Shown here: piece by piece, positions 56,225 through 64,000 of the stretch
How the letters are laid out: each line of letters starts with the position of its first letter
Numbering within the stretch: position 1 is the stretch's first letter
Assembly: GCA_949878575.1 (NCBI GenBank)
Contig: CATLAX010000001.1
Span: 124,001-188,000, forward strand
Direction: 5' to 3'
Length of the DNA stretch: 64,000 nt
Origin: an uncultured Alphaproteobacteria bacterium
Lineage (GTDB): Bacteria > Pseudomonadota > Alphaproteobacteria > Rs-D84
Notes under the pieces: model-generated
What the model was told of the DNA's origin: nothing
What the model saw: the letters and a program-made list of their open reading frames with translations, nothing else
Databases searched by the model: none
Translations under genes and position numbers: made by a program

Positions 56225-56516
56225 AAGCCCGGAAATCTGGCAAAAAAACGAATCGTTGTCAAAAAATAAATGTTCAAAAATTGTTCAACATTCGGTTGCA
56301 AATAGAATTTTATCTTATAACGTTACAGACGTATCCAACGATTGATAACATCAATCAAAACAACGCGAGAGAGATTAAAAGTAGGGCGAACATAAACACT
56401 AAATTTTTATGAAACCTTTTCAAAAAGGGACAGAAAAATTTAGCGTTTATGTGCAGGTGATTTTTACACTCTTGCGCGGGCAGGAAACTCTTTTAGGGAA
56501 GGAAAGGAGAAACGGC

Positions 56517-57803
56517 ATGCAGACAGCGGCAACAAAAAAAATGACTGACTTGGAAACAATCAAGGGGGCCATTGCCGCGAAAATAGATTCTGCCGCGTTT
56601 ACATCCTGGATTGCTCCCTTGTCTTTTGAAATTTCCGGCGGCGAATTGCTGCTGGGGGCGCAGAATCAGTTCTCTGCAGATTTCATCAACAGTGTTTATT
56701 TGAATGTCCTGCAGGGCGTCGCTGCAGATTTTGGGCTGGCGCTGCGCGTGAATGTTCGTGCCGCGGCCGCGGTTGCGCCGATTGCAAACGACAACACCGC
56801 GGCGGTTTATACGCCGGCGGCGGCAACGACATCGCACAGCGCGGCGGATGCGTCCGCGTTTGACGCGTTCGTTGCATCCGATGAAAACATGTTTGCGCTG
56901 TCCGCATGCAAGAAGATGGCGGCGGGTGCCGCGACATTTTCCCCGCTGTTTATTTACGGGCCGGCGGGGGCGGGCAAAACACTGTTGGCGCAATGCATCA
57001 AAAACGCCACGTCGCACCGCACAATAATGATGTCCGGCGCCCAGTTTGTAACAGAGTTTACGCGCAGCCTGCATGACAAAAGCGTTTTTGCATTCAAAGA
57101 TTACTGCCGCAACTGCGATATGTTCATAATGGACGATGTTCAGGCTTTGTCCGGAAAGCGCGCGTCCACGGATGAATTCCTGCAGTTGGTTCTGGATTTG
57201 CGCGCGGCCGGCAAGAACGTGGTTCTGGTTGCCCAGGCGTCGCCAAACAATTTAACCGGGTTTGACCGCCGTGCGCAATCCGTTTTCGCATCCGGCCTGG
57301 TTGCGGATGTTGCGGCGCCGAACACCAATGTGAAAAGCGCTTTGTTGCGCCGGGCCGGTGTCGGGGCGGATGTTGCGGCGGCGATACTGCCCCGCATGGC
57401 ATCTGACGGTCATGTGATTGCGGGTGTTGTTACAAAAATCAAAACATATGCAGAATTAATGGGGGCGCCTGTAACCATGGATGTTGCGCAGCGTCTGCTG
57501 GCCGATACCCTGCAAAAGGCAAAAACGCCGATTGCAATGGTGAAATCCATGTGCGAAAAATTAGGCGTGTCTTATGACGCCGTGTGCGGCACGGGGCGTG
57601 CGCGCAGTCTGGTGCTGGCGCGTCAGACGATGATGGCGGTGTTAAAGGGTGCCACAAACATGTCTCTGACGGAAATAGGGCGCGTTTGCGGCGACCGCAA
57701 TCATGCAACGGTGCTGTATGCTATTGCACAGGTTGAAAAGGCAAAGCAGACGGATTTGGTTTTGGCGGCCCAGATTGCACAGATGATTTCGGAATACAAA
57801 TAA
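56517..57803 (+). CDS. dnaA: Chromosomal replication initiator DnaA
   Basis: Walker A GPAGAGKT; CDMFIMDDVQALSGKRASTDEF; domain IV MSLTEIGRVCGDRNHATVLYAI. Confidence 0.92.
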   Translation: MQTAATKKMTDLETIKGAIAAKIDSAAFTSWIAPLSFEISGGELLLGAQNQFSADFINSVYLNVLQGVAADFGLALRVNVRAAAAVAPIANDNTAAVYTPAAATTSHSAADASAFDAFVASDENMFALSACKKMAAGAATFSPLFIYGPAGAGKTLLAQCIKNATSHRTIMMSGAQFVTEFTRSLHDKSVFAFKDYCRNCDMFIMDDVQALSGKRASTDEFLQLVLDLRAAGKNVVLVAQASPNNLTGFDRRAQSVFASGLVADVAAPNTNVKSALLRRAGVGADVAAAILPRMASDGHVIAGVVTKIKTYAELMGAPVTMDVAQRLLADTLQKAKTPIAMVKSMCEKLGVSYDAVCGTGRARSLVLARQTMMAVLKGATNMSLTEIGRVCGDRNHATVLYAIAQVEKAKQTDLVLAAQIAQMISEYK

Positions 57804-57831
57804 ATATCCCCCGAGCGGGGGACTTTTTTAT
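57803..57831. terminator. Intrinsic terminator
   Basis: ATCCCCCGAGCGGGGGACTTTTTTA. Confidence 0.7.
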
Positions 57832-59210
57832 CACCTGATACCGACCTGGAACTCGTCGCCGAAGCCTGCGACAGTCTGGCCGCCGATGGCGCAGTTTATA
57901 TCCTCAAAACCGCCCTTTATCTGATTCTTTTTTATCACGTTGCTGGTTATCAACCCGCCGGCCGTTCCCAGAACGACGCCCGCTATGGAATCAGACGCCA
58001 GGCGCGCGGTGTTAAAGTTGCCCTCGCGGTCTTTCCACACGCTTGTCCCCAGGCCCGCCTTTAACTGGTTCAGCTTGTTCCTTATATCCGCTATCTTTTC
58101 ACGGGACGCTTCTCGCTCCGCATCACGCTTTTTCTTCTCTGCTTCCTCTCTTAGTTTCTTTTCGTTTTCATCTCTTTTTTCCGCATCCTTCTTGTTTATC
58201 AATGCCTGCAGTTCCGCCCACTTTATATTAAACTGGGACTCTGTTCTGGTATTATCATTGCATAATGCAAATATCTCGTCTATTTTTGCCACTATTTCCG
58301 TATCAGACGAATATTTTATACGCATTTCCGCCAGCTGTTTTAATTTCGCTTCGTCACAGTTAAATGTTGCCGCCGGTGTTATGCACGTCCCACTGGCGAC
58401 GTCAAACTTTTTAGTTGTATCCGCGCAGTTGCACTTGTTGGTTGACGCATTCCACACCGCAACCGCTGCATCCACCATACAGCACGCCGCACATTCCGTT
58501 GCATTTGGATTGCTGCTGCACTTTCTTTTTTCCACGCAGCTTTTTTGCACAGGAGTAGGCGTCGGTTTCGGTGTTGGTGTCGGTTTAGGCGTCGGCGCCG
58601 CAGTGTCTAAAATACATTTTTCATACAACGGTTTACCATCAGAGGTTGTCCATCCAGCATTTTTGCCTGACAATATGTATCCAGCAAAGCACTCAACTAT
58701 CATTGTTGAGCCCCCCTTGCCATTGGCCCAACATTTACGATAACATTTTGCGGCCCCGGCAGACACTTGGGAACCCCAACATAGAACGTACCCTTCGGTA
58801 CATGTCGGGGTGGTAGCAGCTTTAGCTTTTAAACAAGGATTTCTATAGATAAAGCTATTGACTGCGTGAGTTGCATATATATCCCCTTTAGAACAGGTTT
58901 CTCCTGTATCAACTGGCGTTGATCCAGAACAAGATGGCATACTGCTACAACAATCAACTTCTCTCCAAACCCAATCACCAAAAAAGCCGCCATTTTCTCT
59001 ACATTTATAACATTTTCCTGTGTTATATGTATGGCCATCCCATCTGTGGGCACCTTTTACTGATATTATTTCGTACTTATTGCTTCCCTGACACTGATAG
59101 CAGTTTCCATCACCTGTATCACATAAATACTCATCTGCTTTCCCGTACGCAGAACTAAAACAACCACAGATATTTATTACCATGATAGTCAATAAGCACA
59201 ATTTTCTCAT
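57831..59210 (-). CDS. Cys-rich exported mosaic protein A
   Basis: Signal peptide, Cys-rich N-region, PTPKPTPTPKPTPTP linker, shared Cys module, C-terminal TM-like GVVLGTAGGLITS. Confidence 0.75.
   Translation of the reverse strand: MRKLCLLTIMVINICGCFSSAYGKADEYLCDTGDGNCYQCQGSNKYEIISVKGAHRWDGHTYNTGKCYKCRENGGFFGDWVWREVDCCSSMPSCSGSTPVDTGETCSKGDIYATHAVNSFIYRNPCLKAKAATTPTCTEGYVLCWGSQVSAGAAKCYRKCWANGKGGSTMIVECFAGYILSGKNAGWTTSDGKPLYEKCILDTAAPTPKPTPTPKPTPTPVQKSCVEKRKCSSNPNATECAACCMVDAAVAVWNASTNKCNCADTTKKFDVASGTCITPAATFNCDEAKLKQLAEMRIKYSSDTEIVAKIDEIFALCNDNTRTESQFNIKWAELQALINKKDAEKRDENEKKLREEAEKKKRDAEREASREKIADIRNKLNQLKAGLGTSVWKDREGNFNTARLASDSIAGVVLGTAGGLITSNVIKKNQIKGGFEDINCAIGGQTVAGFGDEFQVGIR
57834..58118. 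repeat. Inverted repeat, left copy (C-terminal coding region)
   Basis: Near-identical by eye to the reverse complement of 60667-60951 (few mismatches seen). Confidence 0.9.
58384..58552. repeat. Second inverted repeat module, left copy
   Basis: Encodes VQKSCVEKRKCSSNPNATECAACCMVDAAVAVWNASTNKCNC...KKFDVASGTC; highly similar to 60252-60419 reverse complement. Confidence 0.85.
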
Positions 59211-59323
59211 AGAAAGTCCCTCCAGATCCGCCGCAACAAAACGGTGGTTTAAATTAGGCAGAAAATAGTTTTTGGAAAGTGGCTAAAAATATGATAAAAT
59301 AAGAAAAAATAAAGGCATCCAAA

Positions 59324-59374
59324 ATGCCTAGAAAAAACCACCGTTTTTTAGCGGGGATTGGAGAGATAACATGA
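59324..59374 (+). CDS. Possible leader peptide MPRKNHRFLAGIGEIT coupled to the next gene
   Basis: Stop TGA overlaps the ATG of the 59371 CDS (ATGA); GGCAT-CCAAA-ATGCC hairpin covers its start. Confidence 0.4.
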   Translation: MPRKNHRFLAGIGEIT

Positions 59375-60954
59375 AAAAAATATTCGTATTTTGTATTTGC
59401 CTATTAGGTGGTAGCAATGTGGCTGTTGCGGGAACGTGCCAGCCTATAGCATGCGACCCCGCAAGTCATGATGTTAGCGAACTTCTTACCGTGGATGGTT
59501 ACACAGGTGGCAAGAATTCTGATAATAATCCTAAATATCTTGGAAAAGATTGTTTTATGTGTGACACCGGCGGTCCCAGTGAATGCAATTATAAAGATAA
59601 GGTTGCCATAGTATATGGCGGCAGAACCAGAGCTTTTCAATGTGTTGATGATGCAGGGGTAGATGACAGCTGGGAAAATATTGATAACGATTTATGTGTC
59701 TGTGGCGATTCTCCATTGAAAAGCATGTCGGCTTCTATAGCAAACGCTAGCCTATCGACTACATTTAGAAGTGGAAGTTGCTCTAGCGGCAGCAAATCTT
59801 CAGAAATAAAAAATAGCGGAAGAGTAACGAATATTTGCAAGTACAGAACATGCAAGCCGGGTTATACCGCCAAAAATGGAAACTCGTGTGTATCAAATAC
59901 ACCGGCGCCCGCACCAACCCCGACGCCCACCCCGGTACAAGACAAGTTGGGTTGTACATATGGCGGCAAAACATTTAAAGTTGGCGAATTTATAGTAGGT
60001 TCTTGCAAAATGGATTGTGCCATTAATTTAGAAGATTATACGCATGTTGCAAATCCACCCAGAACCGAACATCCGTGTATTAAAAAATGTGTTAGTGGTG
60101 ACAAGTGTCTTAAGACTTGTGGCAAATCCTCTGTATGTTGGGATATATTGGCAACCGATGCAACATGTGATCCGGGATATTTACCAAGTAAGAATCAAAA
60201 ACGGTGTGTAGGAAAGGATCAGACGCCGAAGCCTAAACCCAAACCGACTCCAGTGCAAAAAAGTTGCGTGGAAAAAAGAAAGTGCAGCAGCAATCCAAAT
60301 GCAACAGAATGTGCGGCGTGCTGCATGGTGGATGCCGCGGTTGCGGTGTGGGATGCGTCAACCAACAAGTGCAACTGTGTTGATGCAACCAAAAAGTTTG
60401 ACGTCGCCAGTGGGACGTGTCTGACACCAACGGCCAAAAAGGCATGCCCGGAAACGGTGATATTACAACTGGCCCAGTGGAAGAAACAATGCGTTGACAA
60501 CAGTGCCATTATTGAAGCTATAAATTCGTTGGAAACATACTGTTCCAACCCGAATCCGGAAGAAAACGATACGACATACAATGTGTTGTATAAATTGATA
60601 ACGGATTTGCATCCTGAAAACTGTGGTGTTGCAGAAAAGGCACCGAAAAAGGATGATTATACAAAAGAGCGAGAAGCGTCCCGTGAAAAGATAGCAGATA
60701 TAAGGAACAAGCTGAACCAGTTAAAGGCGGGCCTGGGGACAAGCGTGTGGAAAGACCGCGAGGGCAACTTTAACACCGCGCGTCTGGCGTCTGATTCCAT
60801 AGCGGGCGTCGTTCTGGGAACAGCCGGCGGTTTGATAACCAGCAACGTGATAAAAAAGAATCAGATAAAGGGCGGTTTTGAGGATATAAACTGCGCCATC
60901 GGCGGCCAGACTGTCGCAGGCTTCGGCGACGAGTTCCAGGTCGGTATCAGGTAA
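59371..60954 (+). CDS. Cys-rich exported mosaic protein B
   Basis: Signal peptide MKKIFVFCICLLGGSNVAVAG; Cys-rich modules; two Pro/Thr linkers; C-terminus identical to protein A. Confidence 0.75.
   Translation: MKKIFVFCICLLGGSNVAVAGTCQPIACDPASHDVSELLTVDGYTGGKNSDNNPKYLGKDCFMCDTGGPSECNYKDKVAIVYGGRTRAFQCVDDAGVDDSWENIDNDLCVCGDSPLKSMSASIANASLSTTFRSGSCSSGSKSSEIKNSGRVTNICKYRTCKPGYTAKNGNSCVSNTPAPAPTPTPTPVQDKLGCTYGGKTFKVGEFIVGSCKMDCAINLEDYTHVANPPRTEHPCIKKCVSGDKCLKTCGKSSVCWDILATDATCDPGYLPSKNQKRCVGKDQTPKPKPKPTPVQKSCVEKRKCSSNPNATECAACCMVDAAVAVWDASTNKCNCVDATKKFDVASGTCLTPTAKKACPETVILQLAQWKKQCVDNSAIIEAINSLETYCSNPNPEENDTTYNVLYKLITDLHPENCGVAEKAPKKDDYTKEREASREKIADIRNKLNQLKAGLGTSVWKDREGNFNTARLASDSIAGVVLGTAGGLITSNVIKKNQIKGGFEDINCAIGGQTVAGFGDEFQVGIR
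60252..60419. repeat. Second inverted repeat module, right copy
   Basis: See 58384-58552. Confidence 0.85.
60667..60951. repeat. Inverted repeat, right copy (C-terminal coding region)
   Basis: See 57834-58118. Confidence 0.9.
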
Positions 60955-60966
60955 CGCCTGATAAAA

Positions 60967-60993
60967 TAAAAACGCCCGCACGGGCGTTTTTTA
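60967..60993. terminator. Intrinsic terminator between convergent genes
   Basis: AAAAACGCCCGCACGGGCGTTTTTT. Confidence 0.75.
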
Positions 60994-62970
60994 TACGAAC
61001 AAGTCTTTTACAAACTGGGCGTGTTCCGTGATAAATTTAAATCGGAATTCCGGTTTTTTACCCATCAGTTCTGATACTATTGTGCGGGTTTTTTCCGTGT
61101 CTTCGGCACCGTCGTCCGTGCGCGGCGGCAGGTCAACGCGAATAAGCCGGCGTGTTTTGGGCGACATGGTGGTTTCCTTTAACTGGTTTGGCATCATTTC
61201 ACCCAAACCCTTAAACCGCGATATTTCAATTTTTTTGTTTTTATATTTGCCGTTTTTTAATTCTTCCAGCTGTTCGTCCGTATCTATGTACATGGATTCC
61301 GTTCCATGTGTCAGCTTGTACAGCGGCGGGCATGACAGATACAGGTGGCCGCCGTATATTAATTGCGGCATATGCTGGTAAAAGAACGCCATTAGCAGTG
61401 ATGCGATATGGCTGCCGTCAACGTCGGCATCGGTCATGACGATAATTTTTTCGTAACGCAGTTTGGCGTCGTCCCAGTTTTTGGCGGTGCCCGCGCCGAT
61501 AATGTCAATTAACTCGTTTAGTTCCTTGTTGTTGCCAAAGCGTTCGTCGGAATTGGATATTACGTTCAGCACCTTGCCGCGCAGGGGCATTATCGCCTGG
61601 GTCGCGCGGTCGCGCGCCTGTTTGGCGGTGCCGCCGGCCGATTCGCCCTCTACTATAAATAATTCCGTTCCTTCTATTCCGTGTTTTGAACAATCCGCCA
61701 GTTTTGCCGGCATGCGTATGCGTTTTGTCGGTGTTTTGCGGGCGACATCCTTTACCTGTTTGGTCTTTATGCGCGCATTGGCCAAATTAATGACAAAGTC
61801 CAGCACGGCGTTTGCCGTTTTCGGGTCTGACGCCAAAAATATTTCCCACGGGTCGCGCAGGGCTCCCTCTGTATATTTTGCAACCTCAGGGTTGGACAGC
61901 TTTTCCTTTGTCTGGCCCAAAAACTGCGGTGTTTTATAAAACACGGATACAATCGCCGCAACAGAGTCAAAAACATCGTCGCCGATTATTGTGGCGGCGG
62001 CCTTGCTGTTTACTTTTTCCCCGTATGCCTTTATCCCTTTTGTAATCGCGGATTTAAAACCGGATTCATGCGTGCCGCCGTCAATGGTTGCGATTGTGTT
62101 GCAGTATGATGCAAAAAATCCGTCGTCAGAGGCGGCGCCGTTTTCATCCGTTAAAAATGTCAGCGCCCATTCAACGCGCCCGCTGTCATCCGGGAAATCA
62201 ACACTGCCACTGAATATTTTTGGCAAAATGCGCGGTTTGGCGTCCGTCTTTTCCGCCAGAAAATCCGCCAGGCCCCCGGGATAATAAAACGTCGTGTCGG
62301 CGGGGATGTTCATATCCTCTGTCAACAAATCGGGGTTGCAGTGCCACTCTATTTTTACCCCGCGCGACAAAAACGCCTTTGCCCGTGCCATGCGGTAAAT
62401 CTTTACCGGTTTGAACACAGCGTTTGCGCCGAATATTTCATCGTCAATCGTAAAGCGGATTTTTGTTCCGTGCGCACGTGTCGCGTCGCCGCGAATCATT
62501 GCACTGGTCGGTTTGCCGCGTGAAAAAGTCTGGCGCCATTCGTAGCCGTCGCGGCATATTGTCACAATCATTTCCGATGACAGGGCGTTTACAACCGCAC
62601 TGCCCACGCCGTGCAGACCGCCGCTGGTCTTGTACACGTTGTTGTTGAACTTGCCCCCGGAATGCAGGGTGGTCAATATAACCTCCAACGCGGATTTGCC
62701 GGGGTATTTCGGGTGCTCGTCCACGGGAATGCCGCGGCCGTCGTCCGTTATTTCAATGGTTTTAGAGTCAATTAAATTAACGGAAATCTTTTTGGCAAAG
62801 CCGGCCACCGCTTCGTCAATAGAGTTATCCATAATCTCTACCGGCAGGTGGTGCCACGCCTTTTCATCCGTGCCGCCGATGTACATGCCGGGGCGCAGGC
62901 GTACGGGTTCCAGCCCCTCTAACACCTGAATATCCGATGCGTCGTATGTGTGTGTATTTGCGTCTGTCAT
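60991..62970 (-). CDS. parE: DNA topoisomerase IV subunit B
   Basis: LEPVRLRPGMYIGGTDEKAWHHL, TELFIVEGESAGGTAKQARDRATQAIMPLRGK, MTDADVDGSHIASLL; 659 aa fits ParE rather than GyrB. Confidence 0.9.
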   Translation of the reverse strand: MTDANTHTYDASDIQVLEGLEPVRLRPGMYIGGTDEKAWHHLPVEIMDNSIDEAVAGFAKKISVNLIDSKTIEITDDGRGIPVDEHPKYPGKSALEVILTTLHSGGKFNNNVYKTSGGLHGVGSAVVNALSSEMIVTICRDGYEWRQTFSRGKPTSAMIRGDATRAHGTKIRFTIDDEIFGANAVFKPVKIYRMARAKAFLSRGVKIEWHCNPDLLTEDMNIPADTTFYYPGGLADFLAEKTDAKPRILPKIFSGSVDFPDDSGRVEWALTFLTDENGAASDDGFFASYCNTIATIDGGTHESGFKSAITKGIKAYGEKVNSKAAATIIGDDVFDSVAAIVSVFYKTPQFLGQTKEKLSNPEVAKYTEGALRDPWEIFLASDPKTANAVLDFVINLANARIKTKQVKDVARKTPTKRIRMPAKLADCSKHGIEGTELFIVEGESAGGTAKQARDRATQAIMPLRGKVLNVISNSDERFGNNKELNELIDIIGAGTAKNWDDAKLRYEKIIVMTDADVDGSHIASLLMAFFYQHMPQLIYGGHLYLSCPPLYKLTHGTESMYIDTDEQLEELKNGKYKNKKIEISRFKGLGEMMPNQLKETTMSPKTRRLIRVDLPPRTDDGAEDTEKTRTIVSELMGKKPEFRFKFITEHAQFVKDLFV

Positions 62971-63126
62971 AGTATCTAATTATTAGAACATTATTTGATT
63001 TCGTGCAAGTCCAAAGAATGTTTTCCGGGCGTCAAAAAACGAATAGGAAAAGGTACTTGTTGATTAATTGTTGACAAAAATATATTTTTAGTGTAAGAAT
63101 AAATAAATTTACAGTGAGGCTGCAAA

Positions 63127-63726
63127 ATGAAAAGAAAAGTTATTATTGATTTGAATGGTGTGATTTTTAGACCGGTTGATGAACAGTTTGGTAAAATTGC
63201 CCGCAGAGATTACGGCCCTGTGCGCGGCGCCATGGTATATGCGGCGTACAAGTACGGCATAGGGCGCCGTCATATGTCGGAAGAGGTTTCACGTGTGTTG
63301 TACCGCTGTGTGTGCGAGGCGAAATTGCGTGAAGGCGTGCTGGATGCGCTGGACAAGATTGTGGAAATGCCGCATGTGTCTGTTGAGTTCTGTTCACAGA
63401 TAGCCTTCCCGTGGCAGAAAAAGGCGCTGGAGGGCAGATTACGTGCGTTGGCACCATGCATGAATGCTGCAACGCATTACGAGCTGATTAGTCCATATGA
63501 ATCAAAGCGTGATTATTTGTATAACACAACCGGGGCGGATAAAAACTCTATAAACTATGTTGTTGACGACAAGGCGCATGATTTCAACTGGCCCAGCCGC
63601 TGGCGTTCTTGTCCGGTGCTGATATATGCGTCCAGCCGCGAAAAAAATGCCACGCGCGGCCGTTACAGTACCCGCGATTTTCATGATTTGAAAATGTTTG
63701 CGGACTTTTTGGATCATCAGAGATAA
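63127..63726 (+). CDS. HAD-like protein
   Basis: VIIDLNGVIFRP at the N-terminus; VVDDKAHDF later; 199 aa. Confidence 0.5.
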   Translation: MKRKVIIDLNGVIFRPVDEQFGKIARRDYGPVRGAMVYAAYKYGIGRRHMSEEVSRVLYRCVCEAKLREGVLDALDKIVEMPHVSVEFCSQIAFPWQKKALEGRLRALAPCMNAATHYELISPYESKRDYLYNTTGADKNSINYVVDDKAHDFNWPSRWRSCPVLIYASSREKNATRGRYSTRDFHDLKMFADFLDHQR

Positions 63727-63852
63727 AAAACAACCCGATTTACAGGTTTCTTTTCCCGGGACGGCCTTTTTATGTCATCCCGGGTTTTCAATGGGCTTGA
63801 TTTTTAGTATAATGGGCTTATATATCATTACACAATCAAAACGGATGAAAAA

Positions 63853-64000
63853 ATGAACAGCAATCCATATGAAGTTTTGGGCGTTGCGCGTGACGCGTCA
63901 GATGCCGATATTAAAAAGGCCTACCATAAACTGGTTATGAAATACCACCCGGACCGCAATCCTGGCGACAAAACGGCCGAGGACAAGTTCAAAGAGGTTA
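63853..64000 (+). CDS. dnaJ: DnaJ-family protein, partial (runs off right edge)
   Basis: [50 protein letters not shown] domain with HPD. Confidence 0.88.
   Translation, partial: MNSNPYEVLGVARDASDADIKKAYHKLVMKYHPDRNPGDKTAEDKFKEV

Noticed and set aside
57940-58743. 267-aa plus-strand ORF antisense to Cys-rich gene A
   Set aside because: Opposite strand of a gene whose C-terminus is repeated in gene B; shadow ORF.
1-64000. CRISPR arrays, transposases, integrases, rRNA operons
   Set aside because: Looked for and not seen in this window; tRNA-Lys and tRNA-Phe have no adjacent integrase or att-like duplication.

Overview
The window reads as chromosomal DNA from an alphaproteobacterium, probably host-associated with a compact genome. 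This taxonomic call is inference from gene content: MucR/Ros, RpmE, RarA, TrmB, MiaB, GatCAB, ParE, a SUF system and CCA-encoding tRNAs. Most of it is dense housekeeping sequence: gltX, thrS, recJ, ftsI, tatA and tatBC, sufSTE and sufCB, miaB, gatCAB, ruvX, rpsT, plsY, dprA, dnaA, parE and dnaJ. The accessory or unusual parts are: (1) four clustered VirB6/TrbL-like polytopic membrane proteins at the left end; (2) a minus-strand structured transcript of about 350 nt at 6.6-7.0 kb with its own promoter and terminator; (3) a single ORF fusing YbeY to Lnt; (4) a four-gene operon at 12.2-14.3 kb with possible HNH-like and SUKH-like members; (5) a second structured RNA with promoter and terminator at 18.6 kb; (6) an 18-aa leader peptide with five Thr codons, upstream of thrS and possibly leaderless; (7) a TcpQ/secretin pair; (8) a family of Cys-rich exported proteins at 52.7-61 kb with 285-bp near-identical inverted C-terminal repeats, mosaic internal modules, a leader ORF and a homopolymer-associated frame break. 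Coordinates follow the ORF track, with starts moved where an RBS or homology pattern supported it. No database search or folding program was run.
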